64,000 nucleotides of DNA, taken from Flabesymbios commensalis (taxonomy: Eukaryota > Annelida > Polychaeta > Terebellida > Flabelligeridae). Positions within the stretch are counted from its first letter, which is position 1, and every line of letters begins with the position of its first letter. The DNA lies in contig OZ024912.1 in the NCBI GenBank assembly GCA_964017125.1, positions 57,953,123 through 58,017,122 on the forward strand, in the 5' to 3' direction. Under the pieces are notes generated by a model, which was given only the letters and a program-made list of their open reading frames with translations, did no database searches and was not told where the DNA came from. This document shows, piece after piece, positions 12,008 to 23,745 of the stretch. Both the position numbers and the translations under genes were made by a program.

Positions 12008-12276
12008 GACCTTCGTTTCCCTTGAGATCGAGTTGTGATCTTTACTTGAGCAGGAACTTGTGAAATTAGCACTTCACATTATGCTGTCAACGAATTTCTA
12101 CTGGTCAGTAATGGTCAACACTCGATGTACACAATCATGACCATACATCAATGCTGTGTACATGTACTTTGTTGTTGTCTGTATAGTGCTGTATCATGAT
12201 GCTGTTATGTAATAATTTATGTTGTATGAAAGTATACCTATTTGAAGTATTCACTTGTAGCACTAGAGCGTTAAAT

Positions 12277-12386
12277 TCCAGCAAACACGTGACGTTGTCC
12301 CAGCCCTGGTTCAATGCAGGGCCGACGTCGTAGACGGCGGGCCAACAGTGAACCAGCATTGGGTCAATGTCACGTGTTTGCTGGGA
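12277..12386. mobile_element. CCCAGCAAACAC-type palindromic MITE, well preserved
   Basis: The ends TTCCAGCAAACACGTGACG and CACGTGTTTGCTGGGA are near-perfect inverses, with a GTCGTAGACGGC centre. This copy has a CACGTG E-box palindrome in each arm. Confidence 0.85.
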
Positions 12387-12531
12387 TCTAGCGTACATCA
12401 CAGCTGTTTTGTGGCAATTATCATGTTGCTACACATGTTTGTTAAATGTGTATTCATTGTGAAACGAATATTAGTGAAACGAATATTAGACCCGGAGCCT
12501 ATCTCACTTTGAGAGTGAGGTCAAGATCATC

Positions 12532-12751
12532 TAAACCCTTTACCTTGATTTATTTAAACTATTTAAATTTTCATCCACTTTAGGTTGTGTGTCGCTACCG
12601 CAAGTGGTTGAAAATGACCCATACTGGCTATTTGTATATTTTGAAAGTCAGACCAAACATTTACAAATCTTTATAAACACTCATTTATTCTCAATACCAG
12701 TGGTTTCTTTGGCTGATAAAACAAATTAAAAACTATCGGGCAAAGGGTTGA
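12532..12751. mobile_element. CCCTTT-ended MITE with CCACTTTAGGTTGTG hairpin
   Basis: Ends are AAACCCTTTACC and GGGCAAAGGGTTGA, so the TTAA target is worn at both sides. The hairpin TTTTCATCCACTT / AAGTGGTTGAAAAT lies at 12570-12622. The size, about 220 bp, fits the family. Confidence 0.65.
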
Positions 12752-12824
12752 GGCAAATTAATCTCCATTTGGCAGAAATATAACCTGATGTCATACATCT
12801 CATTTGTTATCGTCTCCTAACAGC

Positions 12825-12871
12825 CAAAGGGTTGTATGTGCCACTCACCGAGTGGCACATACAACCCTTTG
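12825..12871. repeat. Perfect 22-bp hairpin with GTGCCACTC core
   Basis: Arms 12825-12846 and 12850-12871 are perfectly complementary around a 3-nt loop (ACC). The inner part (GTGCCACTC / GAGTGGCAC) resembles the hairpins at 25796, 25970, 30690 and 43665, while the outer part (CAAAGGGTTGTAT) differs. Confidence 0.85.
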
Positions 12872-13670
12872 CCTGCTAGGGGAGAACATCGTTATTATGT
12901 ATTATACATGTATCTTATCTACTTCACATATTCTAACAGCTGATTTTATTTGACCAAAGACAGAAATTACTTTACTTTACTTTCTCGCAACAGTTTATCA
13001 TATATAAATATTTTGAAATATACTTCAGTGTATTGGATCAATTTAATATGTGTTCACTTTGGTCTACGTCTGATGACTGACGTATATATATATTTATTGC
13101 CATAGTTTAGAGTGCATGCAATTGTTGCTATATTGTATTGCTCGATGTGAGAGACAAGGTATGGTGAATGGTTGTGATGATTCTGTGAACGTATCATCAT
13201 TTTTGCGGGACCAATGTGAATCAGATGTCCATTACACCCGTCCACTAGTAGCATGATACATTGATGTGATATTCACATGTTTTTACAATTCGCTAGACAA
13301 CGTTACACACTTTTCATTTTGGCCCAGTGTTTATTCTAGTTAATGGTTTTAACATCTCACTTCAGCTTGGTATTGTAAATTCTATTTCAGGTTGTTGTTG
13401 AAGATAAAATTCACATAGACAATTGTAGAAATTGCATCACAAATATGATTTGAGATGATGTGGCTTTAATACTAATGTAAATAGACATAATTATATGCCC
13501 AATCCAACAAGTCCAACCCATCTGGAAAGTTATTTCGTGGAGATCTCAATACCGTTATGTTCTTGTTGATGAATTATTATTGAAAAAGGCCCACCCTTAG
13601 AAATGTGAAATATGTTATACAGTATTTGATAGTATGTGATCAGCATCATTATTTTAGGTGTATGCCATGT

Positions 13671-13916
13671 GCCAAGCAAACACGAGATGTTGAAACAATG
13701 GTGGTTTAATGTTGGCACGCCGTCTACGACGTCGGCCCAACTTAAAGCCAGCATTGGTTAAGCGTCTTGTGTTTGCTGGGTAGTCCTAATGAACTGAACT
13801 CTCTCATTCCAGCAAACATGAGACGTTGATCCAATGCCAGATCAATGTTGGACCAGTGTCGTAGACGATAAGCCAACATTAATCCAATATTGGGTCAACA
13901 TCTCCTGTTTGCTGGG
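13671..13916. mobile_element. Two CAGCAAACAC-type MITEs side by side
   Basis: Copies at 13671-13780 and 13808-13916 are separated by only 27 bp. Both have the GTTTGCTGGG right end and a CGTCTACGACG / GTCGTAGACG centre, but they differ in their arms, so they are separate insertions or an old duplication. Confidence 0.8.
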
Positions 13917-14189
13917 ATTAACTCATAGTTCTCGATTTCAACAATACCTAAAATGATAGGTTCATCTCTGAATGTTCACTTTAAATTATTTGGCCGTCAA
14001 GATTCGCTGAGCACATGTTCTAGGCCACCCGCATGCGCAGCATGGTCATTGTTCTAGATGAGTAGGGTTCGTCCAGAGGTAAAAAATGTTATACAGTGGA
14101 GCAAAGCTTTAAACTGGATATTCGAAATGTAATTATCATGAATAGACAAACTTCAATTTTAAAGGTTTTGATTTTTAATAAATAGTTCA

Positions 14190-14802
14190 TGGCAAACACG
14201 ACAAGCTATTGTTTTGAGGTTGGGGCAACGTTGGTAAATGTGTCCCAACATTCAAGTTATAAATCAAGTTGATTCTCATTAAGAGAGTGTTCTGTGGAAT
14301 ATTTATTCCAAGCAAACACGAGACATTGACTCAATGTTGATTCAATAATGGGCCAACGTCGAAGACTGTGGTTTAACGTTTATTGAACATAGGGTCAATG
14401 TCTTGGTTATGTCTGAGAACATGTGCTCAGCGAATTATGTGTTTGCTTGGTTATGTGTCCCTTTTTTTATGTGAAAGGTCACTGGTTAGCATCTAAGTCT
14501 GTCTCGACTCAATGATACCAATATGTACTTCATGAAAACCCTACCCTTTAGAGGTTTTTAAATGAGGCCAATTTAATCATTTTCATTGTTGTGCTCAGTT
14601 AATCGTGACGACTCGTCTATTATAAATCCTAACGAAACATCTTTGTCCTGTTTGCCTGTGACCATGTGCTTTAATGCCTGCTTCACCGCCTTTACCAGCA
14701 GACAAAAGACATTGAAGCAATGTTGTTTTAACGTTGGTCCACCGTCTACGACGCTGGACCAACGTTAAAACAACATTGATTGAACGTTTCGTGGCTGCTG
14801 TG
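14190..14802. mobile_element. Three CAGCAAACAC-type MITE copies, one enlarged
   Basis: 14190-14260 is a partial copy. 14307-14450 has normal ends (CCAAGCAAACACGAG; GTGTTTGCTTGG) but an extra ~35 bp containing GAACATGTGCTCAGCGAATT near its right end. 14694-14802 is a full palindrome with ACGTTGGTCCACCGTCTACG and its inverse. Confidence 0.7.
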
Positions 14803-15240
14803 TTATTACACCTATCTGTGATATTTTATAATGTAATAGGTACGGCCACCAGGCTGATGTGTTGAGTAGAAAAATAAAACAATTGTTGTGTCATGCTGAA
14901 AATATGTTTGTTTTCCTTGAGAAGAGTACGAGAAAACCATAGATAGCTATAACAATATCAAAATTAACAATAAAACTAGGAAGAGAATTGTAACTTTTCC
15001 AAGTAACAATAATGTTTGGACTTGGTTTTTTGTGTTTTTTGACAACCATTCTGAATTTTGTTGGGTTATTTTTGTTATGGCAGATTGACTGAAAGCTTGC
15101 TTATGTTCTTTTTTTGGTAGCCATTTTGAATTGGAATTTTAGACTTCAGACTTCAAATTTCAGAGATCAGAAGTCCTCACTGAGCTTTTGTACTGTTAAA
15201 TAGATACATATTTGTTTGTCAAATGGAAGTACATTCAGAG

Positions 15241-15735
15241 TGTCCAGTAAACACATTGACTTGTCTCTCTGTTGGCTGAATGTTGTATCACTGTCTGCGA
15301 TGCTGGCTCAACATTAAAACAACATTGGTTTGATGTTCCGTGATGCTGGAATTACAACTATTATTTTAATCTAGTAATGCAGCATTTAATAAGCTTCTAG
15401 TTGCTCAAGTAGGCTATTTGCGTAATTACTTTTGCTAGTACTTGCTTACTCGGCCCTTATGCACTTGTGCAAGTACTTATGCACTTGTGCAAGTACTTGC
15501 GTAGTTGCACATTCTTGCATACTTGCGCCCTTGTGCAAGTACTTGTACACTTACGCAAGTACTCGCGCAAGTACTCACGCAAACACTTGCGCACTGGGCT
15601 TTTGTACTTTTGAATAGACAGATATTTGTTTGTCAATTGGAAGCAGCTCTCTGTTGGTTTAATGCTGTATCACTGTCTGCGACGCAGGCGCAATATTAAA
15701 ACAACATCGGGTCGACGTTTCGTGTTTTATGAAAT
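15241..15735. repeat. Two worn CAGCAAACAC-type MITEs flanking a CAAGTACTTG-rich repeat
   Basis: 15241-15350 and 15640-15735 keep ATCACTGTCTGCGA and CAATATTAAAACAACAT. They share a flanking block (GCACTGGGCTTTTGTACTTTTGAATAG against CTGAGCTTTTGTACTGTTAAATAG), so the pair looks like one duplicated tract. Between them, 15430-15600 is a run of GCACTTGTGCAAGTACTTG-like units of about 10 bp, rich in the dyad CAAGTACTTG. Confidence 0.7.
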
Positions 15736-16075
15736 TACAACTGTTATTTTAATTGTCAAGTGTAGTACTTAAAAGGTTACTACTGTCCATAGTAAACACT
15801 CAAAGTTGGTTCAATGGTGGGCATCCATCTGCAAGACTGCATTGAAATAGCATTAGGCAAATGTAATTTAATTATTAAATCTAGCATTTATTGGGTTGTT
15901 ATGGTGAGTCAGCCTGGACACACTGCCCGCATTCCAGCCTGAATCTACTCATACAATGAATGGGGCTTCAACCGACGTGTACATCATTGAACCGACATCG
16001 ATTCACACATGTTGATCCAGAAAATCCTAAATAAATCCGGAAGAACAACTGGGAATTCCTGTAAAAGTCTGAAGG

Positions 16076-16135
16076 TTCTCCTGGCCCAATTTAGCCTGTC
16101 TGTGCACAAAAGTGGCCTAAAGCCCGATTCATTTC
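16076..16135 (+). mobile_element. SINE 3' module fragment
   Basis: The string CTCCTGGCCCAATTTAGCCT followed by GTCTGTGCACAAAAGTGGCC also occurs, slightly changed, at 39107-39170, 39605-39645 and 40635-40670, each time in or near a tRNA-like head. This copy lacks a head. Confidence 0.6.
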
Positions 16136-16185
16136 ATTTTTATCTCGGGAGCGGGGTGAGCCTCGGATGTATTATACCGCTCTGC

Positions 16186-16244
16186 AAAGCCAAAAGGGAG
16201 TATCTGCTTACTCGCAAAGTAAGCAGATACTGTTCTTTGGCTTT
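16186..16244. repeat. GCAGATACTG hairpin element
   Basis: AAAGCCAAAAGGGAGTATCT with GCTTACT pairs with AGTAAGCAGATACTGTTC and TTTGGCTTT around a 5-nt loop, with about four mismatches. Related hairpins sit at 25246-25296, 31313-31362 and 62431-62483. Confidence 0.75.
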
Positions 16245-16839
16245 ACATGACGATACATATACCCGCCCTGCTGCCACGCGTTTCTATCACCAGCTGTGAC
16301 TATGTAAGTACACAAGAACACAAAAAAAAGTTTAAAGCAGCCCCTTGGGATGACATCAATTTTCGTTTTTAATTCCGTACTGAAGTAGTGTATCCCACGG
16401 ATCATGTTTTTTTTTCAGAATTTTCATATTTTTACAAATATTTTTAATCAACTTTTCTATGAAACCAGAAGTAACCCAAACAAACTATTTGTATACTTGG
16501 AGGAAGATTGAATGTTTTCACAGCATTGGGCCACATTCTGATGGCATCGGCCCAGCGTTTGGTAGACGATCAGTGCTGCAGGTCTGTCCTCCCGTGTCCT
16601 GACTATAAGATACCGATTAGCGGTGAATACTCTGATGTTACCGTCTGATACGTGGGAATATGTGATGTAAAGTGCTGAATATTGCTGACTTGTGTTGTTT
16701 ACATGGCAATATACGACCTGGAAATACAACTATTTAGTTAGACTGACTGGTAAACAAATTGTTTATTTAATGATAAAAGTATGAAATTTTACATGCTAGG
16801 AGAACATACCATGGCGGTAAATTTACCTTTAGTGCCATT

Positions 16840-17440
16840 TCAAATTTGACCTCTGACCTTATTGCCGGCCATTTTTTTCAAAATGGCCGCCAGAATATAC
16901 ATGTCTCAATATCTCAGTCTCTAAATCACTTGGTGTCTATATGTGCATATTCAGGACCAGGTATTACAAAAAAGACAATAACAAATACGTAAAGTTGACA
17001 TTTGACCTTAATGGTGGCCATTTTTAAAAATGGCCGCCGAAATATACATGTTTTAATATCTCCGTTTCTAATCCACGTGAAAAAAAAAATCTTGGTGTCT
17101 AAACAACCATTTTCTGGGCCAAGGATTACAAAAAAGACAATTATAAAAACGCAAATTTCATATTTGGCCATCGTGATTATCATTTTTTTCCAAAATAGCC
17201 GCTAGAATATAAATGCTTTATTATCTCAATTTCTAATTGATTTAGAAAAAAACCCAAATATTACATAAAACGCAATTAAAAATACGCATAATTTTTTTGA
17301 TCTCAATGGTGGTCATATTTCAAAATGGCCGCCATAATATACATGTTTTAATATCTCAGTTTTTAATTAACGTAGAAAAAAGATCTTTGTGTTTAAATAT
17401 ACATTTTCAGGACCAAGGGTCAGAGAGAACGATCTGAAAT
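16840..17440. repeat. Degenerate satellite, 4 units of about 130-165 bp, AAAATGGCCGCC core
   Basis: AAAATGGCCGCC-like cores lie at 16880, 17027, 17192 and 17322, each followed by AGAATATACATGTTTTAATATCTC and then GTTTCTAAT...AC. Unit length varies, so this is an old array. Confidence 0.85.
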
Positions 17441-19400
17441 AAGTATCCAAAAGATCTGATAATTGCTTGTTTTATCGTCCTATTGATTTATTTACAAAGC
17501 ATTGCCACATTAATGCAGATAAGATATGCATGGCAGTGCGTTTTTGGATACAGGCTGAGATCGGTAGCATTGAAAAATGATATTTGCTATAAAATAGTAT
17601 TTCCAGTCTACAGTCAGTTGGCTTTGTGGAACGTTTAAAACCAATAAGGCAAATGGTTCGATAGATTTCGTTTACAATCTGACAACACTAAGCTTGAATT
17701 AACTGACTTAAGAAAAAACAGCAATTAGCAGGCATTACTTTATATTCCCAAAAGATATAGGCCCTATTTTCGTCAAAATAGTAACAGTACAGATCTGTTT
17801 TTGCATGGAACCAGCAACAGACACAACTATTGTACCGTACGCTTGATCTTGATGCTCTGGTCAGAAAATATTCCCGACACCTACAAGATGAAAGTATGCT
17901 GGCTAAACTAAGCAAAAATGATTTTATTATTTAGAAGGCCAAGTACACTATTTGTGTCTTGTAAACATGGTAAATGAACCTCTACAACCGCGCCAGACAA
18001 GTAAGGCAGATAACTTGGCGACAAAGGAGACATCAGAGTAGTGCTGATCCACAACAGGAGAAAGAACTGGTTGAGGCTCTATTGAAATTGGCACTGTGTA
18101 TCATCATAATGGTAGTCATAAACAGTTCTACAAGATTGGGCAACAACCTCTGTCATTATTTTAACACAGATCAAGCTGTATATCTACCAAACTCAAGGGC
18201 AAACACCCTGGTAGCCATCGATCTTATTAACCATAACACGTGTTTGGCAAGTCAATATCGTCGACATAAGGCGAGTGGATTGAGACACACACACATTTGT
18301 AACTCTGAACAGTAATCATTATGTTTATGGAAGAGTTTTAGACAAACTACAACAGTCATACACTCCACCAATTTATCCGGGGTGGGGGAGGGGGTCTCTG
18401 CATGGCTCCTTATGTTTGCTAGACCTAATAAGTCACTGTAATCTCATACCTGACGCTATTAGTAATAACGAGAGAGAATTCATGTAAATAGTATGTGTAT
18501 TCATAATGCACAAACATGTAATTATCTAAGTTAAAAACGAACCTTACTGTCACATATAGTAATATCTGGTCAGTTTGGATATTGTGAATCGGGTTGACTG
18601 CCAACAGGCAATGGGAGCTGAGAAGTGAAGTGGTCAAGATTAACGTTTCTTCCTTTTTTAGGTTTACGTATCCAATGAAAATATTTTTGCTTACACACAG
18701 TGTGTGCAAGATAGATGTAATTAGATATAGTATAATATCTGTCAAAGTGTTTTGATCTATAAACCATTTTATTTGTAGCAAGAACAGGTTAACAGCTATT
18801 TAAATTTTCATATTAAAGAGAAAGGTTTCAATGGTAGCAATGTTTGATTCTAATAACTCTAAATAACTAAAATGAGTTTTCTACCAATATAATTGGTCTG
18901 GATTATTAAGATGCCGTTTTTGAAATCATTCTATATTTGAGATTGATAAAAGTACTTTTAAATATAAATATTTTTAGGCTATATATTTCAACTCTGAATG
19001 GATTTAAAGATATTGAAGTTACTAAATAATATTAAAATGCGTTTTTTGTGGAATGAAGAAAAATGCTTAATAAATATTTTTATCCTTTCCATAACATATT
19101 AGATTTGGACACAACAACTCGATTGTAACTGGATTGTGAGTGAATATAGTTCACGTCGCTTTCTGCACATTCATGGCAATATCGCGACTGAGAGAAGCCT
19201 TATATTCTACTTTTATCTAATAACTTCAAGGGTTCTTTATAAAGCACATCACCAGTAACTGGATTATAACTATAAATTACTAAGAAATCCAATATATTGA
19301 TCTACATTTATTTTAAATATTTTAAATTATGTAACTGCCATTGAATTATTCTGTGAAATTAAAGTGTTTTGGGTATATTTTTTTGTAATCCTTGCCCTCG
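17440..19400. other. AT-rich stretch with no recognisable gene
   Basis: A 113-codon open stretch at 17974-18315 (plus) starts in a glutamine- and arginine-rich segment, but I see no known domain, no convincing splice sites and no family match. The rest is AT-rich and unremarkable. Confidence 0.4.
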
Positions 19401-20650
19401 AGTAGGAGACATTAAAATAGCTATTTTTGAAAATGGCCGCAATTAGGGTCTGTAAAATGATTTTTATTTTATTAAAATATTTAAACATATTTTTTTTTTA
19501 TCATTGCTCTTGAAAATGTAGGCCTATATTAAGATACAAATTTTTCGCTTATAAATGGATAATCAGCCGAGATATTGATACCTAAATATATTCGACAAGC
19601 CATTTTGTAAACTGGCTTCCATTGAAATCATAAAAATGTTCTTTTGTTGGATTAAAATGTTTAAAAATACTTTTTTTATCAGTGCCCCTAAAAATGCATA
19701 TCCAAGTACAAATATTTCTATTTTACGTGGATTAGAAGCTGTGATATTGACAGGTACAATGGTACAACTCCGCTGGAGTCATTGGAATGTTTTTTTTTGT
19801 TGGATTGATGTGTTTGAATTTTTTTTAATTAGTATCAGTAGGCCAACCAATGAAAATGTATATTTAGATTAAAATATTTCGATTTTAGGTGGATTAGAAG
19901 CTGAGATGTTGACATGTACTCAGATTTAGTCGGCAATTTTGTAAAATGGCCACCACTGGAGTCAGTAAAATGTTTGTTTTTGTTGGATTAATATGTTTAC
20001 AAATACTTAATTCATTATCAGTACCCCTGCAAATGTATATTTAGATGAAAATATTACGATTTTAGCTGGATTAGAAGCTGAGATATTGAGAGGTATTCAG
20101 ATTTGGTCGGCCATTTTGTAAAATGGCCACCACTGGAGTGGTCAAATGTTTTTTTTGTTAGATTATTGTGTTTACAAATACTTCATACATTATCATTACC
20201 CCTGAAAATGTATATTTAGATACAAATATTTCGATTTTAGGTGGATTAGAAGCTGAGATATTGACACGCGTCATATGTGGACTTTGACGGCCATTTTTAA
20301 AATGGCCACCACTTGAGTCAGCAAAAAGTCGGGCTTAAATGTATTTTGTTTTGTTAACAGTGGCCTTCAAAATATACAATCAGACATAGATATTTAGAGT
20401 AGCTGACATGACAATTATAGACACTTATCATATATTTGGTCAGCCATTTTTTAAAATGGCTGCCATTAAAGTAATTAGAATGCTCTGTGTTGGATTAGGT
20501 TGTTTCAGAATACTTTATTTATAATCAGTACCTCTAAAAATGTATATTTCAATAAAATTATTTTGATTCTAAGTGGATTAGGCGCTGAGATATTGACACT
20601 TATAAACATTTTGGCGGCCATTTTGTAAAATGGCCTCCAGCCAGGTCACA
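19400..20650. repeat. Satellite, about 7 units of roughly 175-180 bp, AAAATGGCCACC core
   Basis: Each unit contains ATTAGAAGCTGAGATATTGA, GGCCATTTTGTAAAATGGCC, a TGTTGGATTAATATGTTTA block and CCCTGAAAATGTATATTTAG. Unit cores are near 19430, 19608, 19945, 20125, 20305, 20450 and 20625. The GGCCATTTT-AAAATGGCC dyad gives each unit a small palindrome. Confidence 0.9.
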
Positions 20651-21349
20651 GGTCATCTTTTTGATGGCCCTATTGCTAAAAACATTCTAAAGGGTGTTCT
20701 CTTACAGCATGTAAAATTCCATGCTTCTATCATTAAATGAACAATTCCTTCATATATTACCACCAGTCAGCCTAACTAATTTCACTCTTTTTCGGTGCTT
20801 TAAAATTGTTTTTTTTACTTTTTAGTATTTTCAAGATCAGTAGGCTATATAGCTTTATATAAATTATTTTTTCAAAATTTACAACATTGAAAATGTCGCA
20901 TCCCAAGTGGTCCCTTTAAGTATTTAAAATTATTCTTACTATCGCTCACATACCCATTTTTTTGTGGACGGTGCGTATTGTGTTCGTAATAAATGTCGGA
21001 AAGTTATCATGGTTTTAGTATAGTACTGAGTAGGGGGGAATATCCCATCGAAACCTTGACACACATGCTTCAAAAGTTGATAAAGGCAGTACCGCGATAT
21101 TCTCTACAAGGTAACACAGCAGTAAAGTCTGTTTCAAAATATGAGGACAGAAGGTTCAAATGCCCACTGAAAGTCATGGAAATTTTAAAATCCTACCGGT
21201 AAAAATTCAACTGCAGGGAGAATTTGTGAAATATTTGGAGTAAAAAATCTGCCAACCCCCATGTCGACTATTCTTCCTATGAATACATGAATAGTATTTT
21301 AATTAATCATATTAATCAGATTATAGATAAATGTAAACCTTCTAATCCT

Positions 21350-21602
21350 TTAACCCTTTAAGCCCTCACGATGCATTAAAGCATCATTTTACATCCCTGA
21401 AAACAGATTAAATTTTCCTACAACCCAGGGTTTTTAGAATGAAAATGTCCATGAAGCTGGTTTACCAATACATGGCAATTTTCTTCAATTTTTCACTCAC
21501 ATCAAATCATCTTCATCCACTACAAGTCGAGAATTGCGACAGCAATTCGCGGCTTGTAGTGGATGAAGATGACTATGGCAAACTCAGACTTGAAAGGGTT
21601 AA
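21350..21602 (+). mobile_element. TTAA-flanked MITE, 253 bp, well preserved
   Basis: TTAACCCTTTAAGCCCTCAC at the left and CTTGAAAGGGTTAA at the right, with TTAA on both sides. It has the dyad GATGCATTAAAGCATC and the 60-nt hairpin (CATCTTCATCCACTACAAG / CTTGTAGTGGATGAAGATG). This is the best reference copy of its subfamily in the window. Confidence 0.85.
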
Positions 21603-21649
21603 ATAATTACAGGTCTCACCTGGTAAAAAAATGGTAAAACAATCTGGAA

Positions 21650-23600
21650 GTATGACCATACTTAATAAAAGACTCTCCTTTTTTTAAGAGCTGCAAACAA
21701 TATAATATAAGTAGGCGAGAGCTCTCCAGAAGAAGCTACAGCTCCTTTCTTAGATCTGAATAACTCATAACGTAGATAATTTACACCACAGGTTTTAGAC
21801 CACAAGGACTAGAGACGGCAAGTGAATTATTGTAGTATGTCAAAAAGATCGTCTGGAACAGTCAATTGATGACCAAATCTGGCAAGAGCATCATGGAATT
21901 TTTTGTTCTCAATAGTTTCAATGTGCTAAGTTTCCATGACCAGAAAATGAACTGAATGTATCGCATCCTGTACACGAATGCATGCCAATCCGTGAGTTTC
22001 ATACCCCTCTCCCTATTGCAGATGCCAACTTTGTTTTACATCTATCAGTCTGATCCGTGACTTGCTGGACCTCTGTATGTAGATATTGGAATCGATGTCA
22101 TTGCATGGTATAGGACCCAGTGGGTGTCTAATAGGATGGAGCTGGCAATCAAAACCATCTGTCCAAATAGCTTGTGATCAGCCTTTAAAACAGTCTCTTT
22201 GTTTTTTTGTGAACAGATTTAACTTGGTGCCTGAGATGACTAAATATTTTTAGCTTGAGCTTAGGTAGTCGGTCATCAGACTAATGAGGGTTAGCTTCAA
22301 TGCGCTCAGACTGGAACTTTTCATCAATCTGTTGAGCATCTAGAAGATCACGCGTCCCATCATTCGGTGCCACTCTGCCAGTTTCAAGTCCGGCAAGATC
22401 ACCTGGTGTCTCAGAGAAAGGATTGTCCAGCTGTTTTCTAATAAATCAATGACTATCTGAACCTCTGTCTCATCTTTTTAAATGCGAGTTGGTTGAAGAT
22501 CGTCGTGACTCAGCCCTGAGCTCTGCTGGTCGATAATGCTACGAAGTTGTCTCAGACATGTGCTATTCTGCATTTACGTAGTACTTTGTTAGCGTTGGAG
22601 GTTTCAAGCTAAAGCCTTTAGTTCCAGGGGTTTGTGTATCCTTGTTCATAGTCTTTTCAATAATGTTTGATCAATTGGAACTTTTTCAAAGGGGTTGTGC
22701 TCTGACCTCTGAACTGATAGCCCTCTCTGCTGAAGGTATTCATGTGAAAATGGATGATCTTTAAGTAGACTTGTCATTTGAGAATAGTAGATTGAATGAT
22801 AACGTGCATAGTTGTGTCGATCATATGCAAAGCACCAAGGGATCATACAGTGAATGGCGTTCAGATGCAGCTGCCAATGGCCCTCTCTCGATTCCCTGAT
22901 CAGATCTAGAAGTATATCCACTATGTCAAGGTGAGACATCCAGAATGATGCTACTTGGCCACTTTGTTTTCTTAGTTTTGTACAGCATGGATATGCGAGC
23001 ACAAGATTCGTTTTGGATGACTTCATTCAGACGACTTTGACACAGGTCATCATATAGTTCCTTCCTTTTTAAGATAACCACGCTCATATATGGCAGGTCA
23101 TCAGGATGATTGTCCTCTAGCCATGAATGGAATCTTTTCCACGTGATTCTTAGTTAAAATGTACAGCATAGATATGCTAGGAAGCACTAAATAATTATTA
23201 TTTAGTGCAGTCGAACACCACAGCTGTATTGTTTGCCATCTAGTACACTGCCAGCTGATCCTTCTGCAATTATACCAGATTCAATTGCTACATCACGCAC
23301 ACCTGCATCTCCGAACTTCTTGCCAGTAACTGTTAATAAAGTACAAATGGTGTGTGAGACACTAAACCGAAGAACTATTTGGCTAAAATGCTGTGGTTGT
23401 TCTCATATCACTTCAGCTGCTTTCGCATACAAAGCCTGATCGAAAACACATATCACTTCTTCAATATGGAGGGTTTTTGTGATGTTCTGTGTTTGGCACA
23501 GTACCTCATACACAGTATACATGTTAGTAGCAGGTCCATGAATTGTTGGAATGTAGCCCACAGTGTCTTTTGAAACACAGATGTTGTTTCTTGTTATAAT
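21650..23600 (-). pseudogene. Decayed copy of a multi-copy invertebrate protein family of unknown function
   Basis: Minus-strand frames spell, in order, GYIPTIHGPATNMYTVYEV, VICVFDQALYAKAAEV, VLRFSVSHTICTLL, GKKFGDAGVRDVAIESGIIA, WLEDNHPDDLPYMSVV, EVIQNESCARISML, SFWMSHLDIVDILLDLI, HLNAIHCMIPWCFAYD, DTQTPGTKGFSLKP, NPFSETPGDLAGLETG, VLKADHKLFGQMVLIA and VNYLRYELFRSKKGA. I recognise this block order from large uncharacterised proteins that occur in many copies in coral, mollusc and lancelet gene sets; I know no function. The reading frame shifts several times and has stops, so it is not expressible as one protein. The longest open piece is 22646-23026. Many similar copies per genome suggest mobility, but I see no ends here. 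Recognition is from memory of the family. Confidence 0.65.
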
Positions 23601-23689
23601 ATTGAATCATATACATGAACTCACGATCAAACTGACGTAACAGTACTCATCAGCCTATCTGCGACCACTGTAAACGTAATTAATTTGCT

Positions 23690-23745
23690 CGGACGGACGG
23701 ACGGACGGACGGACGACGGACTGACGGTGGACGGACGGACGTACA
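23690..23745. repeat. GGAC tetranucleotide microsatellite
   Basis: About a dozen CGGA/GGAC units with a few interruptions, flanked by a partly palindromic tract (GCCTATCTGCGACCA on the left; TGGTCGCAGGTAGGC on the right, 23651-23813). Confidence 0.85.

Noticed and set aside
17974-18315. 113-codon open frame as a gene
   Set aside because: Composition is not distinctive, no family resemblance, and no start or splice context that convinced me.
18425-18781. 118-codon minus-strand open frame
   Set aside because: Hydrophobic, AT-driven codons and no domain; such lengths occur by chance in AT-rich DNA.
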